This document shows, piece by piece, positions 32,197 to 39,938 of a stretch of 64,000 bases of DNA. The position numbers and the translations under genes were made by a program. The stretch comes from Cellulomonas taurus (GTDB lineage: Bacteria; Actinomycetota; Actinomycetes; Actinomycetales; Cellulomonadaceae): positions 1,674,001 through 1,738,000 of the forward strand of contig NZ_CP051884.1 of assembly GCF_012931845.1 (NCBI RefSeq), given 5' to 3'. A model generated the notes under the pieces. The model was not told where the DNA came from. It saw only the letters and a program-made list of their open reading frames with translations, and made no database searches. Numbering within the stretch: the stretch's first letter is position 1; each line of letters begins with the position of its first letter.

Positions 32197-32619
32197 ATGA
32201 CCGAGAACACCACGCCGTCCGCGCTGTTCGTCTGCGTGCACAACGCCGGACGCTCCCAGATGGCCGCCGGCTACCTGCGCGCCCTGTCCGGCGGCGCCGT
32301 CGAGGTCCGCTCCGCCGGGTCCATGCCCGCCGGCCAGATCAACCCCGTCGCCGTGGCAGCCATGCTCGAAGAGGGCATCGACATCCGCGACGAGCGCCCC
32401 AAGGTCCTGACCACCGACGCGGTCAAGGCCTCCGACGTCGTCATCACCATGGGCTGCGGCGACGCCTGCCCGATCTTCCCCGGCAAGCGCTACGAGGACT
32501 GGGCCCTGGACGACCCCGCCGGCCAGGGCATCGAAGCCGTGCGCCCGATCCGCGACGAGATCCGCAACCGCATCCTGACCCTGCTGGCCGAGCTCGGCGT
32601 CGACCCCGTCACCACCTGA
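32197..32619 (+). CDS. arsC: Arsenate reductase ArsC (LMW-PTP type)
   Basis: 140 residues. P-loop Cys13-VHNAG-Arg19-Ser, Cys87 and Cys91 (MGCGDACPIFPG), catalytic acid in YEDWALDDP. This is the actinobacterial class that in Corynebacterium works with mycothiol and mycoredoxin. ACCGGAGA at good distance before the ATG. It ends the forward ars transcript, at a strong terminator. Confidence 0.93.
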   Translation: MTENTTPSALFVCVHNAGRSQMAAGYLRALSGGAVEVRSAGSMPAGQINPVAVAAMLEEGIDIRDERPKVLTTDAVKASDVVITMGCGDACPIFPGKRYEDWALDDPAGQGIEAVRPIRDEIRNRILTLLAELGVDPVTT

Positions 32620-32630
32620 GCGACCCACCA

Positions 32631-32674
32631 CGCACGAGGGCCGCACCCCCGTCGGCGGGTGCGGCCCTCGTGCG
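32631..32674. terminator. Bidirectional terminator between arsC and the cysteine protein gene
   Basis: Perfect 18-bp stem (32631-32648 with 32657-32674) and 8-nt loop, very GC-rich, lying between two convergent stop codons (32619 and 32682). No T tract. Confidence 0.85.
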
Positions 32675-32681
32675 TGCGCTG

Positions 32682-32876
32682 TCAGGACGCGCAGCAGACC
32701 TCGGCCGCCGGGCGGACCCGCCCCGTCAGGTACGCCCGCACCCGCCCGGCCAGCGCGCCCCTGCGGGGGTGCACGATGCAGCCCGGGCAGTCCTGCGCCG
32801 CCCGGTGCAGCTCGAGCTCGCGCGCCAGCTCGCCCTCGCGCTGCTGGTGGACGACCAGGTACACGTCGGGGTGCAT
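32682..32876 (-). CDS. 64-residue cysteine protein translationally coupled to arsM
   Basis: The ATG at 32876 overlaps the arsM stop (ATGA) and has GGAGG at good distance inside the end of arsM. The product begins MHPDVYLVVHQQREGELARE, has a CPGC pair (Cys30, Cys33) in the middle, a basic helix and a C-terminal Cys-Cys (61-62). Spaced thiols suggest binding of As(III), methylated arsenicals or a metal. I do not recognise a family. Given its overlap it should be made together with ArsM. Confidence 0.75.
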   Translation of the reverse strand: MHPDVYLVVHQQREGELARELELHRAAQDCPGCIVHPRRGALAGRVRAYLTGRVRPAAEVCCAS

Positions 32877-33646
32877 CACGCCTCCCCGGCGGGCTTGCGG
32901 GCCCGGACGATCGCCCCGTGCATCCCGTCGGCGACCGGATGGGTGAACTCGACCTCGGCGTCCACGAACCCCGCCGCCGCCAGGCCGTCCAGGTACTCGG
33001 CGCGGGACAGCGCCCCGGCGATGCACCCGACGTACGAACCGCGTTCGGCCCGCTGCTCGGGCGTCAGATGGTCCTCGGCGACCACGTCGGAGATCCCGAA
33101 CCGGCCACCGGGCACCAGCACCCGGAACGCCTCGGCCAGCACCGCCGGCTTGTCCGGGGACAGGTTCACCACGCAGTTCGAGATCACCACGTCCACCAAG
33201 GCGTCCTCGAACGGCAGGTCCTCGATCGTGCCCTGACGGAACTCCACGTTCGTCGCGCCCGCCCTGGCCGCGTTCGCGCGGGCCAGGTCCAGCATCTCGG
33301 CGGTCATGTCGACCCCGTAGGCGAAGCCCGTTGCGCCGACCCGACGCGCCGACAGCAGCACGTCGATCCCGCCGCCGGAGCCCAGGTCCAGGACCCGCTC
33401 CCCCTCGCGCAGCTCGGCGACCATCAGCGGGTTCCCGCAACCCAACGACGCGGCCAGCGCCTCGGCCGGCACCTGTCCGGCCACATCCGCCCCGTACAGG
33501 CCGGCGCCGAACCGCTCGTCGATCACCAGGTCCGTCGGCCCGCACCCCCCACCCGACTCCCCGCCGCAACAGCCCGTATCGCCGCTGCCCTGCACCGCCG
33601 CCAGCGCGTACCGCGCACGCACCTGCTCCCGGACGTCCTGCATCAT
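32876..33646 (-). CDS. arsM: Arsenite S-adenosylmethionine methyltransferase
   Basis: 256 residues. The ATG at 33646 has GGAGG eight bases upstream; a longer start at 33673 is less likely. SAM-binding motif VLDLGSGGGIDVLL, and the three conserved arsenic-binding cysteines are at 70 (SLGCGNP), 158 (SNCVVNLSPDK) and 208 (GCIAGAL). A Cys-rich N terminus (CCGG, GCG) is typical too. It turns arsenite into methylated, finally volatile, species. Divergent from arsR, with an inverted repeat between. Confidence 0.95.
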   Translation of the reverse strand: MMQDVREQVRARYALAAVQGSGDTGCCGGESGGGCGPTDLVIDERFGAGLYGADVAGQVPAEALAASLGCGNPLMVAELREGERVLDLGSGGGIDVLLSARRVGATGFAYGVDMTAEMLDLARANAARAGATNVEFRQGTIEDLPFEDALVDVVISNCVVNLSPDKPAVLAEAFRVLVPGGRFGISDVVAEDHLTPEQRAERGSYVGCIAGALSRAEYLDGLAAAGFVDAEVEFTHPVADGMHGAIVRARKPAGEA

Positions 33647-33705
33647 CACAGCCACCTCCACATCGACGCTCATCAATACCTGCTGACCGCAAGCCTGGAC
33701 CGGGT

Positions 33706-33721
33706 ATCGACAACTGTCAAT
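33706..33721. promoter_or_regulatory. Candidate ArsR operator between arsM and arsR
   Basis: Arms ATCGACA (33706-33712) and TGTCAAT (33715-33721) with a 2-bp spacer and one mismatch. The left arm equals the start of the acr3 operator. It is placed to control both divergent genes. Confidence 0.5.
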
Positions 33722-33741
33722 GTCTGGGTCATCATGGGCGC

Positions 33742-34116
33742 ATGGCACTCGACCTGCTCCCCCTGGCCCCGGCCACGTCGACCGGCTGCTGCACCCCGGC
33801 CGCCGGCCCGACGATGAGCGCCCAGGACGCCGAGGCCACCGCCCGGACACTCAAGGCGCTGGCCGACCCGACCCGGCTGCGGCTGCTGTCGATCATCGCC
33901 GCGCACGAGGGCGGCGAGGCCTGCGTCTGCGACCTCACCGAGCCCGTCGGGCTGTCCCAGCCCACCGTCTCCCACCACCTCAAGGTCCTCACCGAGGCCG
34001 GGTTCGTCACCCGCGACAAGCGTGGCGTCTGGGCGTACTACACGCTGGTCCCGGAGGCCGTCCGCGCGCTGACCGCCCACCTCGGCGCGCACCTGCTCGG
34101 CCAGGTCGACGCATGA
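33742..34116 (+). CDS. arsR: ArsR family arsenic-responsive repressor
   Basis: 124 residues. A winged HTH with ALADPTRLRLLSII, the arsenite motif ACVCDL and SQPTVSHHLKVLTEAG. A Cys-Cys pair at 16-17 may add a third ligand. Divergent from arsM; overlaps arsN1 by four bases. The two ArsR proteins of the island (this and the fusion at 31141) probably share related operators. Confidence 0.93.
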   Translation: MALDLLPLAPATSTGCCTPAAGPTMSAQDAEATARTLKALADPTRLRLLSIIAAHEGGEACVCDLTEPVGLSQPTVSHHLKVLTEAGFVTRDKRGVWAYYTLVPEAVRALTAHLGAHLLGQVDA

Positions 34117-34613
34117 CCACCGGCGTGCGGATCGCCGCGATGGGCCCCGAGCACGCCGCCGCCGTGCTCGACATCTACACCGCCGGCATCGCCACCGGCA
34201 CCGCGACCTTCCAGTCCCAGGCACCGACCTGGGACGAGTTCGACACCGGCCACCTGCCCGCGCACCGCTTCGTCGCCCTCGACGGCGACCAGGTCCTCGG
34301 CTGGATCGCGGTCTCCCCTGTCTCCGGCCGGTGCGTCTACGCAGGCGTCGTCGAGCACTCCGTCTACGTCGCACCCGCCGCACGGGGGCGCGGAGTCGGC
34401 GCACTGCTGCTGGAGCACCTGCTCAGGCAGGCCACGGCCGCCGGGATCTGGACCGTGCAGTCCGGTGTCTTCCCGCAGAACACCGCCAGCCTCGCCCTGC
34501 ACGCCGCCGCCGGGTTCCGCGTCGTCGGCACCCGCGAACGCCTCGGCCTGATGGACCACGGACCCCACGCCGGCACCTGGCTCGACGTCGTGCTGCTGGA
34601 GAAGCGCCTGTAG
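34113..34613 (+). CDS. arsN1: ArsN1-type GNAT acetyltransferase
   Basis: 166 residues, a GNAT fold of the phosphinothricin acetyltransferase group: start VRIAAMGPEHAAAVLDIY, the segment TFQSQAPTWDEF, and the acetyl-CoA loop ARGRGVGALLLEHLL. The C terminus GTWLDVVLLEKRL is typical. In ars operons such enzymes acetylate arsinothricin, an arsenic antibiotic. Overlap with arsR (ATGA) and its place in the island support that role over phosphinothricin resistance. Confidence 0.85.
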   Translation: MTTGVRIAAMGPEHAAAVLDIYTAGIATGTATFQSQAPTWDEFDTGHLPAHRFVALDGDQVLGWIAVSPVSGRCVYAGVVEHSVYVAPAARGRGVGALLLEHLLRQATAAGIWTVQSGVFPQNTASLALHAAAGFRVVGTRERLGLMDHGPHAGTWLDVVLLEKRL

Positions 34614-34650
34614 CGGCTGCGTGCGCCATCGTGCGCGCACCCGTGGCTCT

Positions 34651-35466
34651 TCAGGTGGCGGTGCCGGCGTCCAGGCGGTCGTAGACACGCTCGGGCATCG
34701 GAGTGCCGACGCTCTGGCGCCAAGTGGCCGGCGCAGACGGTGAGACGCGCAGCCGAGAGCCGTCGCGTGTGAACACGCGCAGATCGAGGACGAGATCGAC
34801 GAGGTCGTAGGCGTTCATCGCCAGGTCTCGCACCCACAGCTTGGCCCGGACGATCGCCATCTGGGCGACGTCTTCCTGAGTGCGCAGAGCGTTCGCTGAG
34901 ATCACCTTGGACCAGGTGAACGACTCCTGGGCGCCGGGACGCAGCAGGACGCCCTCGGAGGAGTCGATGTCGGCCTCTCCGCCGCCGCCATCCACGAGGA
35001 CCACGCGCGCGATGCGCTCGGACAGGTTCTCCAGGTGGAACGTCACGTTCAGGCGTACGACCACGTCGCGGTCCTCGTCGGTCAGCACCAGCTCCTCCAC
35101 GACCGTCCGCCACGCATGGCTTGAACCGATCTGGTGCCACTCCTGGACGAAGTCAGCCGCCGGCGTCCCTGGGGTCGCCCGGATCAGCACGGTCGGCATC
35201 AGGGAGTCCACGCGGTCCTCAGCGAGTCGACGAGCCGCCAGGGCCGCCTCGCGGCGCTGGTCGTCGGCCAGCGAACGCGCCACCTCGGCGTCGTTCTTGG
35301 CGACGTCCAACGCCTTCGACGCGATCTCGACCTGATCCGCCGACGACCGCGCCTGCTCCTTCGTCCAATGCGCCGCCCGGCCCGCAAAGAAGCCCGCGAC
35401 CACCGCGGCGCTGAGCGTCAGCACGCCGGTAACCGCCACGATCCAGTCCGTCGTCGTCGACTCCAT
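34651..35466 (-). CDS. Membrane-anchored hypothetical protein with coiled coil
   Basis: 271 residues. One membrane helix at about 8-28 (IVAVTGVLTLSAAVVAGFFAG), then a charged coiled coil to about 85 (ASKALDVAKNDAEVARSLADDQ), then a globular beta-rich domain (VVVRLNVTFHLENLSERIARVVLVDG). Such layout is common in accessory proteins of unknown function in actinobacteria. It lies convergent to arsN1, outside the ars transcripts. No catalytic motif is visible. Confidence 0.75.
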   Translation of the reverse strand: MESTTTDWIVAVTGVLTLSAAVVAGFFAGRAAHWTKEQARSSADQVEIASKALDVAKNDAEVARSLADDQRREAALAARRLAEDRVDSLMPTVLIRATPGTPAADFVQEWHQIGSSHAWRTVVEELVLTDEDRDVVVRLNVTFHLENLSERIARVVLVDGGGGEADIDSSEGVLLRPGAQESFTWSKVISANALRTQEDVAQMAIVRAKLWVRDLAMNAYDLVDLVLDLRVFTRDGSRLRVSPSAPATWRQSVGTPMPERVYDRLDAGTAT

Positions 35467-35503
35467 GACCGGACCGTACCGGGCGCGAGGGCGTGAAGTG
35501 CCG

Positions 35504-36190
35504 TCACCCGGCTCGAAATGTTCGACGGTGTCGACGTCGGGCGCGTCGGTCCTTCAGCGCAGCCTTGGTCGACTGCACGGGGTGCCTGCGCCATCGTCGA
35601 CGTCCCTCGATGCGGAGCACCGCTGCGTACTCGCTGCTGCTACGTGCCCGTGCCATGTTGACGAACTCGACGCGCAGCTCGTGCAGGCGCTGATTCTGCT
35701 GCTCCCACGCCAGTTCCGCCGCCTGATAGGTCTCGTCGCTGCGTAACGCGGCGATTACCGACTCGAGTCGGCCCCCGGGGTCTTCGGCGAGGTACTGGTC
35801 GCGGTTGATGCGGTGCAAGAACGCGAACCAGTGGATGTTGAGATGGGGAGGCGGCTGGTTCCGCGCTTCGAAGAACGCCAACGTCGCCTCCGCGTGACGC
35901 CCCGCCAAGAACTCGGTCGTGTCCATCGAGACCTGCAGAGACTCGAGCAGCGCGAACCCGGGCGAGGTGATCTGGCTGCGCCAGTTGTCCAACGGGAGGT
36001 CCGCAGTTGCACGCCGGAGATCCGCCCCTCGAGTCTCGGGCGCCAGGACCAGATCCTGAAGGCCGAGCGCTGCTCGTGTCCACGACGCACCGACCTCGTC
36101 CAGTCGCCGTCGACGGTCGTGCCACCAGAACGGGAACGACCCGAGGACGCCGAGGACGAAGCCCGCGATGAGGTTCGGAACGTCGATCAC
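35504..36190 (-). CDS. Membrane-anchored hypothetical protein
   Basis: 228 residues. An N-terminal membrane helix (residues 5-23, LIAGFVLGVLGSFPFWWHD) is followed by a helical cytoplasmic domain (WTRAALGLQDLVLAPETRG, ALLESLQVSMDTTEFL, FFEARNQPPPHLNIHW) and a very basic C terminus with Arg/His clusters. No family recognised. Same strand and same general layout as the gene at 34651, 37 bp downstream; they may be a pair. Confidence 0.7.
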   Translation of the reverse strand: MIDVPNLIAGFVLGVLGSFPFWWHDRRRRLDEVGASWTRAALGLQDLVLAPETRGADLRRATADLPLDNWRSQITSPGFALLESLQVSMDTTEFLAGRHAEATLAFFEARNQPPPHLNIHWFAFLHRINRDQYLAEDPGGRLESVIAALRSDETYQAAELAWEQQNQRLHELRVEFVNMARARSSSEYAAVLRIEGRRRWRRHPVQSTKAALKDRRARRRHRRTFRAG

Positions 36191-36740
36191 CCGCGGAGAC
36201 TAGCGCCGCCCGGTGACAGCTCCGGAGCCTTCGAGACGCGGCCGGCTCGATGAGGCCGTCGCGGCGGGGCTGGCGTAGGCCGCCAGGCAAGGCGAGTACG
36301 ACCAAACTTGATACGCAGGGGTGCCAGTAGTCGTCTGCACATCGCTCCTGATGAAGGAGCGCCCTTCTCCCGCGCGCAAGTCGATCCGGCCGCTGACCAG
36401 CAAGAACGTCGTCAGGGTCTCCACGGCTTCGTGACGCACGCCTGTTCGTGTCGGCGACACGACGGCCCTCGCGGGACCTGAGCGGTGAGAGCCCGGCCCG
36501 GCCCGGACAGGGGTCGGCCGTGGGACGGTTGCGCGCATGGCTATCGCCACCCCGTGATCGTGCTCGGCGGCGGCGTCTGTCTGGTCGGTGTCGCGGTGCG
36601 AGTGGCCGGGTTCCTGACGGGTGCGTTCGACGACCTCGCCGAGGATGTCGCACAGGCCGTGCCGTCGGTGGACACGCGCCTGACGCCTGCGCTGGGGCTG
36701 ACGGCGGGCGTTGGGGTGCCGCACTGGCTGACCGCTCGCG
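36191..36740. other. 550-bp region without a convincing gene
   Basis: Contains copy 1 of a 45-bp repeat (36294-36338). Frames on both strands look like shadows; a plus-strand stretch from about 36555 encodes a hydrophobic segment, but it lacks a start site and runs into the opposite gene. Probably eroded sequence. Confidence 0.5.
36294..36338 (+). repeat. 45-bp repeat, copy 1
   Basis: Starts GAGTACGACC, has GATACGCA and GGTGCCAGT in the middle and ends GTCTGC. Similar copies are at 37629-37673 and 39444-39488. About 70 to 80 per cent of positions agree between pairs by eye. Confidence 0.7.
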
Positions 36741-37322
36741 TCATGCGGGGCGGTGAGCGGTGGTCTGCTGTGGTCGGCTGCGTGCCAGGAGCGCGCCCGC
36801 ATTCCAGCCGGGCGCGCGGTGCCCGGCAGGAGGCTCGATGGGAGAAACATCGGAACGCTCCAGGAGCCACGCGACGACCGAGTTCGACGTCCACATCTCC
36901 CCTGCTCCACCTTCGTCGCGTCCCCAGGTGTATGCCGGCACGTCGGCGAGATCCTCGAAGACCCGTCCCGACAACTCGAAGTCGTCGCTGACCTGCAGCA
37001 CTTCTGACGAGGTGTCGGGTTCGAGCACCACTCGCAGCTCGTAGCGGAACATCGGGCACCACCGGAGGATGCGTGACCCGACCGGGCCCACCGTGATGAC
37101 ATGGCGCTGCTTGACGGCCTTGCCCCACGTCGGGCTCATGTCGACGGTCCGGGGGGCGCCGTCGACCACGACCTCGAGCAGAGCGTGGACGAGCACCTGG
37201 GGTGCCCGGTGCTCCCGTGCGGCGACCGTGCGCTCCCACCAGGCGCTGGTGCACCGCGCAACGCGACCACCGGCACCGACCGGCGCCCACCGCACTCGTG
37301 CCACCACGTCCACGACGTTCAT
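36741..37322 (-). CDS. Conserved hypothetical protein with WTSNSVVAWLL motif
   Basis: 193 residues. Segments include VVARVRWAPVG at the N terminus, DMSPTWGKAVKQRHVITVGPVGSR, FRYELRVVL, and GEMWTSNSVVAWLLERSDV followed by PPAGHRAPGW. Patterns of this type (an Asn/Ser pair before a short helix, a preceding His or Trp) recall cysteine-free relatives of DUF4105/NC-type proteins, but I cannot assign it. It is alone on its strand between repeat copies 1 and 2. Confidence 0.6.
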   Translation of the reverse strand: MNVVDVVARVRWAPVGAGGRVARCTSAWWERTVAAREHRAPQVLVHALLEVVVDGAPRTVDMSPTWGKAVKQRHVITVGPVGSRILRWCPMFRYELRVVLEPDTSSEVLQVSDDFELSGRVFEDLADVPAYTWGRDEGGAGEMWTSNSVVAWLLERSDVSPIEPPAGHRAPGWNAGALLARSRPQQTTAHRPA

Positions 37323-37493
37323 CTCAGCACTGCTCCGTCCAGGGTCCGCGGGGCGATGGTCCTGTGATGCAGCAGATTCCCAAGGTGAGGACTCGGAGAC
37401 GGGGCTCCAGCCCTTGAGTCGCTGGACCGCCGACGCGGAATGGAGCCGCGCCGAAGCCGTGCATGCGTCGGTGCGCCTGGCCCGCGGCCCCGT

Positions 37494-37682
37494 CTAGCTG
37501 GCGTTCGGCACGTCGCCGCACGCGTACCAGCCGCCGGGCTGGTCTTCGGGATGCACCCACTCGCCACCGTCCACACCTGTCCAGTGGCTTCTCGCGTCCT
37601 CCCCGTGGCTCGGAGTGCGGTGGGCGAGGAGTACGACCGATCCTGATAGACGCAGGTGCCAGTAGTGGTCTGCGTCGTGCAT
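37494..37682 (-). CDS. Possible 62-residue protein overlapping repeat copy 2
   Basis: ATG at 37682; the start MHDADHYWHLRLSGSVVLL is encoded by repeat copy 2. The rest is Trp- and Gly-rich (HWTGVDGGEWVHPEDQPGGW). In the same frame the other two repeats encode related stretches (ADDYWHPCVSSLVVL and TDRDWHLCVSRLVVL), so the repeat may be the relic of a coding family. No ribosome site. Confidence 0.3.
   Translation of the reverse strand: MHDADHYWHLRLSGSVVLLAHRTPSHGEDARSHWTGVDGGEWVHPEDQPGGWYACGDVPNAS
37629..37673 (+). repeat. 45-bp repeat, copy 2
   Basis: Same pattern as copies at 36294 and 39444: GAGTACGACC at the left, GGTGCCAGTAGTGGTCTGC at the right, with GATAGACGCA in the middle. Confidence 0.7.
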
Positions 37683-37806
37683 CTGGCCAGCAGCGGTTCG
37701 TCCCGCGGTCCGAGTTCTGGTCGAGGATGCTTCGGAGCTCGTCGAGGCGTGGGTGGTGATGTCCCGGCTCCGTGGCATCGGGGTTCGGCGAAGCCGGGGG
37801 TTTGAG

Positions 37807-38640
37807 TCAGCTGCGCGGCAGCCCCGTCGCGCGGGCGATCAGGGCGTCGTACTGACGGTCGGTGAGCAGCCCGCGAGCGGCGATCAAGGGCTTGGCCCCG
37901 AAGCCGACGGCGTACCGCGTCTTGGGTCGCCGGGCGGTCACCGCCTTCGCGATCGCGTCGGCGATCACCGAGGGCGGCGAGTTGCGGTTGGCATTGCCCT
38001 CCGAGCGCAGGGACGTGGCGACGGCGGCCGACTGTGTGGCGTAGGCCCCGGACCCGCCGGTCTTGTCCAGGTGGTCCGCCGCGATGCCGCCCCACTCGGT
38101 GGCGATGCCTCCCGGCTCGATGACGACCACGTCGATGCCGAATGGCGCGACCTCCATGCGCAGGCAGTCGCTGAGCGCCTCCAGGGCGAACTTGGTGCCG
38201 TGGTACCAGCCGCCGAGCGGGGTGTGCAGCTTGCCGCCCATCGAGGTGATGTTGACGATCGTGCCGGACCTCTGCGCGCGCATGTAGGGAAGGACGAGCT
38301 GGGCCAACCGCATGGCTCCGAAGACGTTGACCTCGAACTGCCGTCGCCCCTCTTCGATGTCGACGTCCTCGATCGCGCCGTAGGAGCCGTACCCGGCGTT
38401 GTTCACGAGGACGTCGATCCGCCCGGTCTCACCGATGATCCGCTGCACGCCGGCGGCCATCGACCCATCGTCGGTGACGTCCATCGCCAGGGCGCGCACG
38501 CCGTCCGCCGACAGCTCCTTGAGCCGGTCGGTGCGCCGGGCGGCGCCGTAGACCGTGTACCCGAGCGACGTGAGCCTGCGGGCCGTGGACTCCCCGATGC
38601 CGGACGACGCCCCCGTGACGAGCGCAACCTTGGTGGTCAT
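37807..38640 (-). CDS. SDR family oxidoreductase
   Basis: 277 residues from the ATG at 38640, which has GGAGGAAG upstream. Cofactor motif TGASSGIGESTA, NNAGYGSYG, catalytic Ser in ITSMGG and YHGTKFAL for Tyr/Lys; a C-terminal extension after 240 (KTRYAVGFGAKPLI). These are of the classical SDR group often seen beside TetR genes. It is divergent from the TetR at 38725, with two operators in the 84-bp gap, so its expression is likely repressed by that protein. Confidence 0.92.
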   Translation of the reverse strand: MTTKVALVTGASSGIGESTARRLTSLGYTVYGAARRTDRLKELSADGVRALAMDVTDDGSMAAGVQRIIGETGRIDVLVNNAGYGSYGAIEDVDIEEGRRQFEVNVFGAMRLAQLVLPYMRAQRSGTIVNITSMGGKLHTPLGGWYHGTKFALEALSDCLRMEVAPFGIDVVVIEPGGIATEWGGIAADHLDKTGGSGAYATQSAAVATSLRSEGNANRNSPPSVIADAIAKAVTARRPKTRYAVGFGAKPLIAARGLLTDRQYDALIARATGLPRS

Positions 38641-38661
38641 GGTCTTCCTCCCGATGTAAGA

Positions 38662-38675
38662 TGAATCTGGGTTCA
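38662..38675. promoter_or_regulatory. TGAA-N6-TTCA operator copy 1
   Basis: TGAATCTGGGTTCA, in the divergent SDR/TetR promoter. Copy 2 is 24 bp away. Confidence 0.55.
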
Positions 38676-38685
38676 CTACCTATCC

Positions 38686-38699
38686 TGAACGCTGATTCA
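38686..38699. promoter_or_regulatory. TGAA-N6-TTCA operator copy 2
   Basis: TGAACGCTGATTCA, same arms as copy 1 with a different spacer. Confidence 0.55.
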
Positions 38700-38724
38700 G
38701 CTTCGCGCAACCCCAAGGAGATCG

Positions 38725-39315
38725 ATGAGCCAGACGAGTTCGGCACGCGCGCCTCGCGCCGACGCGGTGCGGAACCGCCTGAAGATCCTCACCGCCGCCC
38801 AGGAGGAGATCACCGAGCGCGGTCCGGAGGTTGGGATGGTCGAGATCGCCCGCGCCGCAGGTGTGGCGGTCGGGACTCTGTACCGACACTTCCCCACCAA
38901 GGCCGACCTGGTCGCGGCTGTCATGTCCCTCTACGTCGCCGACGTGGCCGAGGACGCCACGGCTTCTCTGGCGCGTGTCGAGGCGGGCGAGAACGCCCTC
39001 GACGAGCTGGTCCTGTTCCTCGGCAAGGTCACCGACTCCACCGCCAAGTACCACGCGGTGAAGGCGGCGGCGGTCGGGTTGGGGGTGCGGGGCCACGGGG
39101 ACGACGAGAGCGAAGCGCGTGCTGCACACGCCCTGACCCGGCTGCTCTCTGTCGGCCAGGAGAAGGGCGAGGTGAGTGACGCGATCACAGTCGAGGACGT
39201 CTACCTCCTGGTGAGCACGGCCCCCGTCGACCAGCCCGTGCACGTCCGCAACAGGTGGCTGGCCCTGGTCACGGCCGGTCTGGCCGGCGAACCGAAGCGG
39301 CGCACCTCCGACTGA
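38725..39315 (+). CDS. TetR family regulator
   Basis: 196 residues. HTH at about 18-64 (RLKILTAAQEEITERG, MVEIARAAGVAVGTLYRHFPTKADL). The C-terminal domain follows the pattern of regulators paired with SDR genes. The ATG has AAGGAGA eight bases upstream. It is divergent from the SDR gene and probably represses it and itself. Confidence 0.93.
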   Translation: MSQTSSARAPRADAVRNRLKILTAAQEEITERGPEVGMVEIARAAGVAVGTLYRHFPTKADLVAAVMSLYVADVAEDATASLARVEAGENALDELVLFLGKVTDSTAKYHAVKAAAVGLGVRGHGDDESEARAAHALTRLLSVGQEKGEVSDAITVEDVYLLVSTAPVDQPVHVRNRWLALVTAGLAGEPKRRTSD

Positions 39316-39443
39316 GGACGCCCGCTCGATCCGCGGCGGCGCGCAAGTTCGGTCCTCGAAGGTCGACGCCCTCGGCCACGTCAAAGCTCGTTAGTCGCGG
39401 ACGGCTCGGGGCTCTGAGCGAGCCGCTGCGCCGGTGGCGTGTC

Positions 39444-39488
39444 GAGTACGACCAATCGGGATACGCAAAGGTGCCAGTCACGGTCTGT
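39444..39488 (+). repeat. 45-bp repeat, copy 3
   Basis: GAGTACGACCAATCGGGATA, then CGCAAAGGTGCCAGT and GGTCTG; the right end differs from copies 1 and 2. It touches the start of the IS3-type remnant. Confidence 0.65.
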
Positions 39489-39705
39489 TCCCGGACGATC
39501 GTGGGATGGCGCATAGCCCCGACGATGCGAACCGAGACCCTGCTGGACGCGATCGACATGGCTCGGTGGTCAGGCGGGACGGTACCGCCTGGGTTTCGGT
39601 GTCACAGCGAGGTCGTCAGGCGATCCACGTCGATTCGCTCTGGTGGACGCCTCGCTGAAATCGAGCATCGCTCTCGATCGGGACGGTCGGTGATTCCCAC
39701 GGGGG
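39486..39705 (+). pseudogene. Remnant of an IS3-family transposase (OrfB)
   Basis: The frame encodes CSRTIVGWRIAPTMRTETLL, then DAIDMARW and FRCHSE, the DDE-region pattern of IS3-type OrfB (normal form SRMIVGWRVxxxMRTxxVLDALEMARW, then GLRCHSDxGSQ). The GSQ Asp is lost. After SIRSGGRLAEI the match continues in another frame (SIGTVGDS), so there is a frameshift near 39665. Both ends of the gene are missing. It shows past insertion activity in the zone. Confidence 0.75.
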
Positions 39706-39938
39706 CGCTCTGCCGGGGCAGGGCTACGAACGCTGCTCCTCCCGTTCTCCGGCCACCCACGCGCCCTTGTCCGGGACGCCACCCAGTGAAGTAGGTACCC
39801 GGCGATTACTCCAAGCTGTCGGCTCCCCTGTCGGCGCTGGCGCGCGACCTCCCCGTGGTTCCACGTAGTGGCGCGCTCCGGCGACGGTCCTCGCCCGCAG
39901 GCTGAGCTCGAACCAACGGACCCCTGAACGGAGCCCTG

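Larger units (their letters stand above)
39316..39938. other. 623-bp region with repeat copy 3 and an IS3 remnant
   Basis: After the tetR stop there is no intact gene until 39939. Repeat copy 3 lies at 39444-39488, directly before the transposase remnant. The last 230 bp hold the promoter region of the next gene but no clear hairpin. Confidence 0.6.

Noticed and set aside
31057-32646. 529-codon frame opposite the ars genes
   Set aside because: Val/Gly/Gln/His-rich shadow of acr3, the fusion and arsC.
36485-36991. Plus-strand frame with a hydrophobic stretch near repeat copy 1
   Set aside because: No ribosome site, runs into the gene at 36741 on the other strand, and the C-terminal half is Arg-rich shadow.
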